From Tatumella punctata (GTDB lineage: Bacteria > Pseudomonadota > Gammaproteobacteria > Enterobacterales > Enterobacteriaceae): DNA of 64,000 nt. Numbering within the stretch: the first letter of the stretch is position 1; every line of letters starts with the position of its first letter. Of the stretch, positions 18,299 through 27,124 are shown piece by piece. Where the stretch lies: positions 182,570 to 246,569 of the forward strand of contig NZ_BAAAFW010000060.1 in NCBI RefSeq assembly GCF_039523735.1. The letters are read 5' to 3'. The translations under genes were made by a program, and so were the position numbers. The notes beneath the pieces are model-generated. The model was not told where the DNA came from, did not search any database, and saw only the letters and a program-made list of their open reading frames with translations.

Positions 18299-18793
18299 AT
18301 GACAGACAACAAGAAACGCCCTGGCAAAGATTTGGATCGCATTGACAGAAACATTCTGAACGAGCTGCAAAAAGATGGCCGTATTTCGAATGTTGAGCTT
18401 TCAAAACGTGTCGGGTTATCACCTACGCCATGCCTTGAGCGGGTTCGCCGCCTCGAACGCCAGGGTTTTATTCTGGGTTATACGGCGTTACTCAATCCAC
18501 ATTATCTGGATGCTTCGTTACTGGTTTTTGTTGAGATAACTCTGAATCGCGGGGCGCCTGATGTTTTTGAGCAGTTTAATGCTGCGGTACAAAAACTTGA
18601 GGAAACTCAGGAGTGTCACCTGGTATCCGGCGATTTTGATTATCTGCTGAAAACCCGTGTTCCCGATATGTCGGCATACCGTAAATTACTCGGTGAAACC
18701 TTGCTACGCTTGCCGGGTGTGAACGATACCCGTACCTATGTGGTGATGGAAGAAGTAAAACAGAGCAACCGTCTGGTGATTAAAACTCGCTAA
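18299..18793 (+). CDS. lrp: Lrp, leucine-responsive regulatory protein
   Basis: A global regulator of amino acid metabolism, transport and fimbriae, whose activity is tuned by leucine. It has 164 residues and is almost identical to E. coli Lrp. The N-terminal winged helix includes LDRIDRNILNELQKDGRISNVELSKRVGLSPTPC, and the C-terminal RAM domain binds leucine. Only a few surface residues differ, such as the second and third positions. Known Lrp targets include serC and many fimbrial operons, both of which are represented in this window; I did not find defined Lrp sites. Confidence 0.98.
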   Translation: MTDNKKRPGKDLDRIDRNILNELQKDGRISNVELSKRVGLSPTPCLERVRRLERQGFILGYTALLNPHYLDASLLVFVEITLNRGAPDVFEQFNAAVQKLEETQECHLVSGDFDYLLKTRVPDMSAYRKLLGETLLRLPGVNDTRTYVVMEEVKQSNRLVIKTR

Positions 18794-18832
18794 ATCAGGC
18801 AGGTGCAAAAGCGTTAGCAATTAGGTACACTC

Positions 18833-18848
18833 CTGTGAATTCATACAG
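18833..18848. promoter_or_regulatory. LexA box upstream of ftsK
   Basis: CTGT (18833-18836), eight bases, then ACAG (18845-18848): a perfect match to the LexA consensus CTGT-N8-ACAG. It lies 61 bases before the ftsK start, next to a possible -10 (TACACT, 18826-18831). E. coli ftsK has an SOS-inducible LexA-controlled promoter (dinH) at the same place. Confidence 0.85.
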
Positions 18849-18908
18849 GGACAGTGCTAATACCGGTGCTGTTCCTCTCTTTAGTTGACAGGCACCTGGA
18901 GAGTTCAC

Positions 18909-21900
18909 TTGAGCCAGGAATATACAGAAGACAAAGAAGTATCTCTTACCCCGCTGAGTAGCGGGCGGCGGCTGCTGGAAGCTTTACTTATTCTGGTAGC
19001 TCTTTTTGCTGTTTATCTGATGGTGTCGCTGGTCAGTTTCAATCCCTCTGACCCCAGCTGGTCTCAGACTGCCTGGCACGAACCAATTCATAACCTTGGC
19101 GGCAGCCCCGGCGCATGGCTTGCGGATACCCTGTTATTTGTTTTCGGGGTAATGGCGTATGCTATTCCGCTGGTGATCCTTGGCCTGTGCTGGATAACCT
19201 TTCGCCACCGCAACTATGAAGACTACATTGATTATTTTGCTATCGGTTTACGCCTGATAGGGGTGCTGGCTTTAGTGGTCACTACCTGTGGTCTGGCGGC
19301 GATAAATGCAGATGATATCTGGTATTTTGCTTCCGGGGGGGTTATTGGCAGCCTGGTCAGCAGTGCGATGGCGCCATATTTAAATCAGGCCACAGGTACC
19401 CTGGTGCTGTTGTGTGTCTGGGCGGCAGGTATCACCCTGTATACCGGCTGGTCATGGCTGACGATTGCGGAAAAAATTGGTGGCGCGGTAATGTCAGTAC
19501 TGACCTTTGCCAGCAACCGTTCCCGCGGTGATGAATACGGGGATGATGAAGATGATGCTGAGGTGTTTGAGCAGGGGCCGGCGGCAATAAAAAAACCGGC
19601 AACAGTGCCGCCAGGGGACGTTGTTGCAGACCCGTTACTGCGTAACAAGCAGCCTGCGTCAGCAGCATCATTTTCGGAAGTTCATCCTGCTGCTGAAGCT
19701 ACGGATGAAGATAATGATCCGTTATTCAGTTCACTGGCAACAAACAGCCATACAAAAAACGATGATCCTTTGTTTAGTATGCCTGTGACACTGGGCAGTG
19801 AGGATGACAATGATCCGCTGTTTAGTCCGTCACGCTGGTCTTCACCGTCTGAATCTGCAGAGCACAGAGACGCTGTTATGCCTGCTGAACCGCTGGTTCC
19901 TGAAACAAACGAGGGTGCTGCTACACAGAAACATCCATCCCCGTCCCGGCCGGAGCCTGCTGTTGCACGTCAGGCGTATACTGCGCCGACAGACAGTATA
20001 ACAACAGCACCACTGCCACCGCGTTATCACTTTGACGTCCCTGAATCTGTCGTCGTTCCTGATGCTGTGGCTGTGACCGCCGCGCGGGCTGAGTCAGTAA
20101 CAGCTGCTGTGCATGAACAACCCGTTGCTGCTGCAACTGCTGCGACAGTGGTCAAACCTGCGGGACAGTCACCGTTTGCAGTCGCTGCCAGTATGGGAAA
20201 ATTATCCTCTCAGACAGCGGTTGCAGATAAAACCCGTGACAACAATCCGCAGGTAAAAAAAGGGATTGGCGGGCCTGAGTTGCCACGACCAAATCCGGTG
20301 CGTTTACCCACCCGCCGTGAAATGGCGTCTTATGGAATTAAACTGCCCTCACAGCGGATGGCAGAAGAAAAAGCACGCGAAGCGGAAAAAGCGCATACAG
20401 GCGGCTTTGATGCCTCCTGTACGGATGAGGAAGCTGCTGCATTTGAACAGGCAGAATTAGGTCAGGCATTCGCAAAACAACAAACTGAGCGTTATGGCCA
20501 TACAGATGACGATGATGCGACTCAGGATGAAGATATGTTGCAACAGGCAGCACTGGCCCGTCAGTTTGCCGAGCATCAGCAGCAGCGTTACCGGGATGTT
20601 CCCGCACCAACGCCTGCCGGGCCGGAGCCGTCGGTAGCATCAGTATCCGCTGAAACATTATCTGCATTCGACTTTTCGCCGATGAAAGACCTGGTCGATG
20701 AGGGGCCCGGTGAACCTTTGTTCACTATCGCCCCTGCGACTGAACCAGAACCGGAAGTCCCCGCAGCCGCACCTGAAATGCCCGTGTCAGCACCTGTGGA
20801 TTCGCACAGTCCGAATTTGTCTGCTGCCCGTCCGGCGGTGACCCCGCAGCCAGCAGAAACCACTGCTGTTCAGGGAGCACAACCGGCAGCCAGCAGCCAG
20901 CAGCAAAGCCTGTTCCATCCGTTCCTGGTTCGTCATGAACAGCCGCTGGAAAAACCATCCACACCGCTGCCAACGCTGGATTTACTGACGCCTCCTCCGT
21001 CGGAGGAAGAACCGGTCGATATGTTCGCCCTTGAGCAGACAGGTAAACTGGTCGAAGCACGGCTGGGCGATTTTCGTGTGAAAGCGGAAGTGGTTGGCAT
21101 TTCTCCCGGACCGGTGATCACCCGCTTTGAGCTGGACCTGGCGCCGGGGGTGAAAGCTGCCAGAATTTCTAATTTGTCGCGGGATCTTGCGCGTTCTTTA
21201 TCGGCGGTAGCGGTGCGTATTGTTGAAGTTATCCCCGGCAAACCTTATGTCGGTCTGGAGTTACCGAACAAACATCGTCAAACCGTTTATTTGCGTGAAG
21301 TGCTGGACTGTGCAAAATTCCGGGATAATCCGTCACCGTTAGCGGTCGTACTGGGTAAAGATATTGCCGGGCAGCCGGTGGTGGCTGATCTGGCGAAAAT
21401 GCCTCATTTGCTGGTGGCCGGTACTACAGGGTCAGGTAAGTCAGTTGGTGTAAATGCGATGATCATCAGTATGCTATACAAAGCAACACCTGATGAAGTT
21501 CGTTTTATTATGATCGACCCTAAAATGCTGGAACTCTCAGTGTATGAAGGTATACCTCATTTGCTGACAGAAGTGGTTACCGATATGAAAGATGCAGCCA
21601 ATGCGTTGCGCTGGAGTGTCGGAGAAATGGAACGCCGTTATAAACTGATGTCCGCGCTGGGAGTACGTAACCTGGCAGGTTATAACGAGAAAGTAGAGCA
21701 GGCTGAAGCCATGGGGCGTCCGATTCCTGATCCGTTCTGGAAACCGGGAGACAGTATGGACACGACGCCACCGGTCCTGGAAAAACTGCCTTACATTGTG
21801 GTTCTGGTGGATGAGTTTGCCGACCTGATGATGGCCGTAGGTAAAAAAGTTGAAGAACTGATTGCCCGCCTGGCTCAGAAAGCACGTGCCGCAGGAATAC

Positions 21901-22445
21901 ATCTGGTGCTGGCAACCCAGCGACCGTCGGTGGATGTTATTACCGGTCTGATTAAAGCTAATATTCCAACCCGTATTGCGTTTACCGTATCCAGTAAAAT
22001 AGATTCAAGAACCATTCTTGATCAGGCTGGCGCTGAATCTCTGCTCGGGATGGGCGATATGTTGTATATGCCACCGAACTCATCGATGCCGGTGCGTGTC
22101 CACGGTGCCTTTGTTCGTGATCAGGAAGTTCATGCAGTGGTGCAGGACTGGAAAGCCCGTGGTCGCCCTCAGTATATTGACAGTATTACGGCGGGTGATG
22201 AGAGTGAGAGTGGCTCCGGCGGCGGTGATAATAATGGTGAAGAACTTGACCCGTTATTTGACCAGGCGGTCGGATTTGTAGTGGAAAAACGCCGGGCCTC
22301 TATTTCCGGGGTCCAGCGTCAGTTCCGTATTGGTTATAACCGTGCTGCCCGTATTATTGAGCAGATGGAGGCTCAGGGAATTGTCTCTGAGCCTGGTCAT
22401 AACGGTAACCGTGAGGTTCTGGCACCTCCGCCCCATGAAATGTAA
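18909..22445 (+). CDS. ftsK: FtsK, cell division DNA translocase
   Basis: A septal DNA pump that drives terminal chromosome segregation and activates XerCD recombination at dif. I choose the TTG at 18909 (LSQEYTEDKEV, read as Met), with a GGAGAG site 5 bases upstream; it aligns with the E. coli N-terminus. The product has 1178 residues (E. coli 1329). Residues 1-210 contain the four membrane helices that act in division. A linker of about 480 residues follows, rich in Pro, Ala and Glu and shorter than in E. coli, with three 16-residue repeats at 269-316. The motor has Walker A GTTGSGKS at 838-845. The C-terminal gamma winged helix (ISGVQRQFRIGYNRAARI) reads KOPS sites. Confidence 0.97.
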   Translation: MSQEYTEDKEVSLTPLSSGRRLLEALLILVALFAVYLMVSLVSFNPSDPSWSQTAWHEPIHNLGGSPGAWLADTLLFVFGVMAYAIPLVILGLCWITFRHRNYEDYIDYFAIGLRLIGVLALVVTTCGLAAINADDIWYFASGGVIGSLVSSAMAPYLNQATGTLVLLCVWAAGITLYTGWSWLTIAEKIGGAVMSVLTFASNRSRGDEYGDDEDDAEVFEQGPAAIKKPATVPPGDVVADPLLRNKQPASAASFSEVHPAAEATDEDNDPLFSSLATNSHTKNDDPLFSMPVTLGSEDDNDPLFSPSRWSSPSESAEHRDAVMPAEPLVPETNEGAATQKHPSPSRPEPAVARQAYTAPTDSITTAPLPPRYHFDVPESVVVPDAVAVTAARAESVTAAVHEQPVAAATAATVVKPAGQSPFAVAASMGKLSSQTAVADKTRDNNPQVKKGIGGPELPRPNPVRLPTRREMASYGIKLPSQRMAEEKAREAEKAHTGGFDASCTDEEAAAFEQAELGQAFAKQQTERYGHTDDDDATQDEDMLQQAALARQFAEHQQQRYRDVPAPTPAGPEPSVASVSAETLSAFDFSPMKDLVDEGPGEPLFTIAPATEPEPEVPAAAPEMPVSAPVDSHSPNLSAARPAVTPQPAETTAVQGAQPAASSQQQSLFHPFLVRHEQPLEKPSTPLPTLDLLTPPPSEEEPVDMFALEQTGKLVEARLGDFRVKAEVVGISPGPVITRFELDLAPGVKAARISNLSRDLARSLSAVAVRIVEVIPGKPYVGLELPNKHRQTVYLREVLDCAKFRDNPSPLAVVLGKDIAGQPVVADLAKMPHLLVAGTTGSGKSVGVNAMIISMLYKATPDEVRFIMIDPKMLELSVYEGIPHLLTEVVTDMKDAANALRWSVGEMERRYKLMSALGVRNLAGYNEKVEQAEAMGRPIPDPFWKPGDSMDTTPPVLEKLPYIVVLVDEFADLMMAVGKKVEELIARLAQKARAAGIHLVLATQRPSVDVITGLIKANIPTRIAFTVSSKIDSRTILDQAGAESLLGMGDMLYMPPNSSMPVRVHGAFVRDQEVHAVVQDWKARGRPQYIDSITAGDESESGSGGGDNNGEELDPLFDQAVGFVVEKRRASISGVQRQFRIGYNRAARIIEQMEAQGIVSEPGHNGNREVLAPPPHEM
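19713..19860 (+). repeat. three 16-residue repeats in the FtsK linker
   Basis: NDPLFS at residues 269-274, DDPLFS at 285-290 and NDPLFS at 301-306 are spaced exactly 16 residues (48 bases) apart. The rest of each unit is divergent, so this is an old tandem expansion, or selection for a DPLFS motif at fixed spacing. Confidence 0.8.
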
Positions 22446-22470
22446 TTCACCGGGATATTAGCTAACCAGC

Positions 22471-22496
22471 AATGGGCCAGAGTTTTCTGGCCCATT
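22471..22496 (+). terminator. hairpin after ftsK
   Basis: AATGGGCCAG (22471-22480) pairs perfectly with CTGGCCCATT (22487-22496). Only GCTT follows, so it is a terminator-like hairpin without a strong T-run. Confidence 0.5.
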
Positions 22497-22622
22497 GCTT
22501 ATCTGCTGTACCATCTCCATAGTGTGGCTAACAGCTTTCAGTTTTTTCTCCTGTCGGAATCATATGACAGTGGCTAGGGTAATAATGCCTGATCGGAATA
22601 ACAGAATAAGGAAGAAGATGAA

Positions 22623-23234
22623 ATGATAAAATATCTGCTTGCTACAGGTGCCGTAACCTTGCTGATGTCAGCCAGTGTGCTGGCAGATGATGCTGCCGGA
22701 TTACAGGCCCGGCTGAATAAAGTCAGCAGTTTTCATGCCGCGTTTAGCCAGAAGGTCACGGATGGTTCCGGTAATAATGTCCAGGATGGTGCCGGTGAAT
22801 TGTGGGTTAAGCGTCCCAGACTGTTTAACTGGCATATGACAGCCCCTGATGAAAGTACCATTATCTCCGACGGTAAAACGTTATGGTTTTATAACCCGTT
22901 TGTTGAACAGGTGACGGCCAGCTGGCTGAAAAACGCCACCAGTAATACCCCGTTTATGCTGATTGCCCGTAATCAGTCATCGGACTGGAAAAATTACAAT
23001 GTCAGCCAGCAGGGGGATAATTTTGAACTGACACCGAAAAACAACAACAGTAATCTGAAGCAGTTCACCATAAATGTCGCGCCTGACGGGACTATCCGGC
23101 AATTCAGCGCCGTTGAACAGGACGGGCAGCGCACCAGCTATCAGCTGAAAAACCAGCAAAATGGTGCAATAAGCCCTGACAAATTTACATTTACTCCGCC
23201 AAAAGGCGTTACGCTGGATGACCAGCGTCAGTGA
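22623..23234 (+). CDS. lolA: LolA, periplasmic lipoprotein carrier
   Basis: Carries outer-membrane lipoproteins from LolCDE across the periplasm to LolB. It has 203 residues, as in E. coli. The signal peptide covers residues 1-21 and ends in SVLA before DDAAG. Family features include the LWVKRPRLFNWHMTAPDE strand with the conserved Arg, and FVEQVTASWL. It is 7 bases upstream of the preferred rarA start, so they are probably co-transcribed. Confidence 0.96.
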   Translation: MIKYLLATGAVTLLMSASVLADDAAGLQARLNKVSSFHAAFSQKVTDGSGNNVQDGAGELWVKRPRLFNWHMTAPDESTIISDGKTLWFYNPFVEQVTASWLKNATSNTPFMLIARNQSSDWKNYNVSQQGDNFELTPKNNNSNLKQFTINVAPDGTIRQFSAVEQDGQRTSYQLKNQQNGAISPDKFTFTPPKGVTLDDQRQ

Positions 23235-23241
23235 GGTGACA

Positions 23242-24585
23242 GTGGATACTCTTTCCCTGGATTTTTCTGCCAGTGAATTTCAACCTCTGGCCGCGCGGAT
23301 GCGGCCACAGACACTGGCAGAGTATAGCGGTCAGCAGCATTTGCTGGCGGCGGGGAAGCCTTTACCCCGCGCCATCGAAGCTGGCCATCTGCATTCGATG
23401 ATCCTGTGGGGGCCACCAGGGACCGGCAAGACGACCCTGGCCGAAATTATCGCCCGTTACGCGGATGCCAGTGTGGAACGGATATCGGCGGTAACCTCCG
23501 GGGTAAAAGAGATTCGCGAAGCGATTGAAAGGGCCAGACAGAGCCGGCAAACAGGTCGCAGGACGATTTTATTTGTTGATGAAGTTCACCGTTTCAATAA
23601 AAGTCAGCAGGATGCCTTTCTGCCCCATATTGAAGACGGCACCATTACTTTTATCGGGGCAACGACCGAAAACCCTTCCTTTGAGCTTAATTCAGCACTG
23701 TTGTCACGGGCACGGGTATATTTACTGAAGTCTCTGACCGCAGAAGATATTGAACAGGTTATCAGCCATGCCATGGAAGATAGCCGCCGCGGGCTGGGGG
23801 GACAGAACATTGTACTGCCGCGGGAAACTCGACGGATGATTGCGGAACTGGTTAACGGGGATGCCCGCAGAGCCCTGAATACCATAGAAATGATGTCTGA
23901 TATGGCTGAACCGGATGCACAGGGGCAACGTCTGCTGACGGCTGAGTTACTGACTGAAGTTGCCGGTGAGCGATCGGCCCGCTTCGATAATAAGGGCGAT
24001 CGTTTTTATGATCTTATTTCTGCTCTGCATAAATCGGTACGGGGTTCGGCTCCGGATGCAGCTTTGTACTGGTATGCGCGGATTATTACTGCAGGGGGCG
24101 ACCCCCTCTACGTTGCCAGGCGCTTGCTGGCAATAGCGTCAGAAGATGTCGGTAATGCTGATCCCAGAGGGATGCAGGTGGCGTTAGCGGCATGGGATTG
24201 CTTTACCAGGGTAGGGCCGGCAGAAGGTGAACGGGCAATAGCGCAGGCGATTGTTTATCTGGCCTGTGCTCCGAAAAGTAATGCCGTCTATAGTGCGTTT
24301 AATGCCGCCATGCGTGCTGCCAGAGAACATCCTGATTATGATGTTCCCGAACATTTACGTAATGCGCCGACCAGGCTGATGAAAGAGATGGGGCTGGGCA
24401 AAGAGTATCGCTACGCACATAATGAACCTAATGCCTATGCCGCCGGAGAAAATTACTTTCCTCCTGAAATGGCAGGTTCGCACTATTATTCACCAGTTGA
24501 GCGCGGATTTGAGACTAAAATCGCAGAAAAGCTGGCATGGCTGGCCGAACAGGACCAAAATAGCCCGACAAAACGCTACCGCTGA
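23242..24585 (+). CDS. rarA: RarA, recombination factor AAA+ ATPase
   Basis: A clamp-loader-like AAA+ ATPase (MgsA) acting at stalled replication forks. The GTG at 23242, preceded by GAGG, gives 447 residues, exactly the E. coli length. The longer frame from 23218 would overlap lolA and has no family support. Walker A is GPPGTGKT at 57-64, Walker B is LFVDEVHRFN, and sensor 1 sits in FIGATTENPSFELN. The C-terminal tetramerisation region ends NSPTKRYR. It sits in the conserved lolA-rarA-serS string. Confidence 0.96.
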   Translation: MDTLSLDFSASEFQPLAARMRPQTLAEYSGQQHLLAAGKPLPRAIEAGHLHSMILWGPPGTGKTTLAEIIARYADASVERISAVTSGVKEIREAIERARQSRQTGRRTILFVDEVHRFNKSQQDAFLPHIEDGTITFIGATTENPSFELNSALLSRARVYLLKSLTAEDIEQVISHAMEDSRRGLGGQNIVLPRETRRMIAELVNGDARRALNTIEMMSDMAEPDAQGQRLLTAELLTEVAGERSARFDNKGDRFYDLISALHKSVRGSAPDAALYWYARIITAGGDPLYVARRLLAIASEDVGNADPRGMQVALAAWDCFTRVGPAEGERAIAQAIVYLACAPKSNAVYSAFNAAMRAAREHPDYDVPEHLRNAPTRLMKEMGLGKEYRYAHNEPNAYAAGENYFPPEMAGSHYYSPVERGFETKIAEKLAWLAEQDQNSPTKRYR

Positions 24586-24680
24586 CAAAAACATTGCGGT
24601 AAGGTGAGTAGCAACATTATGTCGTTTTGTTGGAAACATCCAACGAATATTCAATCCATTAACTCATACACAGGATTAGC

Positions 24681-25973
24681 ATGCTCGATCCCAATCTGCT
24701 GCGTAATGAGCCAGACGCAGTTGCAGAAAAACTGGCACGCCGGGGATTTACTCTGGATGTTGAAATGTTACGTTCTCTGGAGGAACGTCGTAAAGTACTG
24801 CAGGTAGAAACAGAGAACCTTCAGGCTGAACGCAATTCACGATCCAAATCCATCGGTCAGGCCAAGGCGCGTGGGGAAGATATCGAGCCATTGCGTAAGG
24901 AAGTGAATGAACTGGGTGAGCGTCTGGATACAGCGAAAGCTGAGCTGGAGGCGCTTCAGACCGAAATTCGTGATTTCTGTCTGGTATTACCGAACCTGCC
25001 TGCCGAAGCTGTACCTCAGGGGAAAGATGACAGTGATAACCAGGAAGTCAGCCGCTGGGGAACACCGGCGACCTTTGATTTCACCGTCCGGGATCATGTA
25101 GACCTGGGTGAACTGGCTGGCGGGATGGATTTCGCCTCTGCAGTTAAACTGACCGGATCCCGGTTTGTGGTGATGCAAGGGCAGATTGCCCGTATGCACC
25201 GCGCATTAAGTCAGTTTATGCTGGATTTGCATACCAGCCAGCATGGATATACAGAAATGTATGTGCCTTATCTGGTTAACCATGACTCATTATATGGTAC
25301 CGGTCAGTTGCCCAAATTCGGTAATGACTTGTTTCATACCCGTCCGCTTGAAGAAGAAGCTGACAGCAGCAGTTATGCATTGATTCCGACGGCAGAAGTT
25401 CCGTTAACTAATCTGGTGCGTAATGAAATCATCGATGAAGATGCGCTGCCGATTAAAATGACTGCGCATACTCCGTGTTTCCGTGCTGAAGCCGGATCTT
25501 ATGGCCGCGACACCCGTGGGTTAATCCGTATGCACCAGTTCGATAAAGTTGAAATGGTGCAGATAGTGGCTCCTGAAAATTCAATGCAGGCACTGGAAGA
25601 ACTGACTGGGCACGCAGAAAAAGTATTGCAATTACTGAACCTCCCTTACCGGAAAATGCTGCTCTGTACCGGTGATATGGGCTTCGGGGCCAGCAAAACT
25701 TATGACCTTGAAGTCTGGTTACCGGCACAGAATACCTATCGTGAAATTTCTTCCTGTTCCAACATGATGGACTTCCAGGCCCGCCGTATGCAGGCACGCT
25801 GCCGGAGCAAAAATGATAAAAAGACCCGTTTATTACATACCCTGAATGGGTCCGGGCTGGCTGTGGGCCGTACTCTGGTCGCGGTGCTGGAAAATTATCA
25901 GCAGGCTGATGGACGAATTCAGGTACCCGGGGTACTGCGCCCTTATATGAACAATCTGGAATTTATCGGCTAA
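24681..25973 (+). CDS. serS: SerS, seryl-tRNA synthetase
   Basis: Charges tRNA-Ser and, as the first step of selenocysteine synthesis, tRNA-Sec. It has 430 residues, equal to E. coli. An N-terminal coiled-coil arm (about 30-100) holds the long extra arm of tRNA-Ser. The class II core follows, with motif 2 FRAEAGSYGRDTRGLIRMHQFDKVEMV and motif 3 near GSGLAVGRTLVAVLEN. A strong terminator follows; beyond it the accessory fimbrial region begins. Confidence 0.98.
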   Translation: MLDPNLLRNEPDAVAEKLARRGFTLDVEMLRSLEERRKVLQVETENLQAERNSRSKSIGQAKARGEDIEPLRKEVNELGERLDTAKAELEALQTEIRDFCLVLPNLPAEAVPQGKDDSDNQEVSRWGTPATFDFTVRDHVDLGELAGGMDFASAVKLTGSRFVVMQGQIARMHRALSQFMLDLHTSQHGYTEMYVPYLVNHDSLYGTGQLPKFGNDLFHTRPLEEEADSSSYALIPTAEVPLTNLVRNEIIDEDALPIKMTAHTPCFRAEAGSYGRDTRGLIRMHQFDKVEMVQIVAPENSMQALEELTGHAEKVLQLLNLPYRKMLLCTGDMGFGASKTYDLEVWLPAQNTYREISSCSNMMDFQARRMQARCRSKNDKKTRLLHTLNGSGLAVGRTLVAVLENYQQADGRIQVPGVLRPYMNNLEFIG

Positions 25974-25988
25974 TGCCGTATTCCCTGA

Positions 25989-26025
25989 AAAAAACCTGCC
26001 GGTATTTAGTGGCAGGTTTTTTTTT
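25989..26025 (+). terminator. rho-independent terminator of serS
   Basis: AAAACCTGCC (25991-26000) pairs with GGCAGGTTTT (26011-26020), followed by T residues to 26025. It is A-rich on the left and T-rich on the right, typical of a strong terminator. Confidence 0.93.
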
Positions 26026-26633
26026 ATCTCTCCTCTTAGCCTGAACAGGACAAAGACTGCCTGGCTGATGAAGACCAACCTGTCGGGCCGGATTATTAGT
26101 TAGCAGGCGCTGTTGTCTTATTCATGTTGATAAAAACACCGGGAACTAATAACAATGTGATATTATTAGCTGCCTGACCCTGACAGGGTGTCCGGCCTGC
26201 CGTGGGAAATATTTAATTTTTATTTATCATATGGATATGCGATTAAGTGACCGGTTTATAGTTACCTATAGTCGTGATACCTTAGCGAGATAATTAATAA
26301 TTATAATATATTAAGTGAGGGTAAAAAGACTGTCCTCCATATCTGAATGTTTTAACCTATCAATTACCATTCCCTGATTTTTGGTGTTTTATATCGGAAC
26401 TCTCCGAAGTATAGAAACATAAAACCTTTAGTCTTAACGTTTGTGGGTTTTTATGCTGTGAATTGTTTTATTTGCAGATGTTTGTATTTAAGCTATTAAT
26501 GTATAATGTCTGTCTTTTACAACGTTGGATTTTTAATTGCGCGGCGTATAATGCAGCCGCGCTTATATAGCGTTGCTTTATATCAGCCGGATAAAAACTC
26601 TGCTTTTAATATCAATAATAAAAAGAGATAGAT
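26026..26633. other. AT-rich region upstream of the fimbrial operon
   Basis: This 608-base non-coding stretch is much richer in A and T than the flanking core genes, mainly 26200-26520. No gene is seen. It contains two perfect TATAAT hexamers, at 26502-26507 and 26547-26552. AT-rich DNA before horizontally acquired fimbrial genes is often bound by H-NS, but that is inference here. In E. coli this junction leads into dmsABC instead. Confidence 0.6.
26525..26562 (+). promoter_or_regulatory. candidate fimbrial promoter inside a GC palindrome
   Basis: The consensus -10 TATAAT (26547-26552) lies in the 10-base interval between GCGCGGC (26539-26545) and its exact complement GCCGCGC (26556-26562). 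A weak -35 (TTGGAT, 26525-26530) is 16 bases upstream. The pilin ATG is about 80 bases downstream. The palindrome could be an operator or a 5'-end hairpin. Confidence 0.5.
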
Positions 26634-27110
26634 ATGTTAAAGAAATCATTAGTACTTTCGTCTTTAAGTTCAGCATTACTTTTTTCTGTTATGGCTCATG
26701 CTGATACCAGTTCGGCTACAGCAAATATGAATGTGAAATTAACGGTGCAGAAGGCCTGTACTATTAGTATGGGTGATCTTGATTTTGGTACCCAGAACAG
26801 TAATGCCGGTGATGTATCCAGAACAGCAACCGGGAGCGTGACCTGTACTAAAGATACGGCTTACAATATAACTGCTGCCAGTAATAGTGGGTATAATTTG
26901 TCTGATACTAAAGGCGATAAAGTATCTTATGCTATTTATGCAGATGCCAATCACCAGACAAATCTGAGTGCCAGTGTGGCATCGACTTCCGGAACGGGGA
27001 CCGGGATAGCACAGCCTGTTAATATCTACGGTGTCATCAACGGAACGTCATTGCAGACTGCCCCGGTTGGTGATTATACCGATAAAGTTACGCTGACAGT
27101 TAATTACTAA
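26634..27110 (+). CDS. major fimbrial subunit, spore coat U domain (CsuA/B-like)
   Basis: The first gene of a chaperone-usher operon and probably the main pilus rod subunit. It has 158 residues with a signal peptide ending MAHA at residue 23. The mature part is one spore coat protein U (SCPU) domain: the N-terminal donor strand region NMNVKLTVQKAC, GDLDFGTQ, two cysteines (42 and 71) likely to form the family disulfide, and the C-terminal strand DKVTLTVNY. This domain defines archaic or sigma-type pili such as Csu of Acinetobacter. AAAGAGAT supplies the ribosome site. The exact receptor or surface is unknown. Codon use is plainer and more AT-rich than in neighbours. Confidence 0.85.
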   Translation: MLKKSLVLSSLSSALLFSVMAHADTSSATANMNVKLTVQKACTISMGDLDFGTQNSNAGDVSRTATGSVTCTKDTAYNITAASNSGYNLSDTKGDKVSYAIYADANHQTNLSASVASTSGTGTGIAQPVNIYGVINGTSLQTAPVGDYTDKVTLTVNY

Positions 27111-27124
27111 GGCTCGGCGGACCT

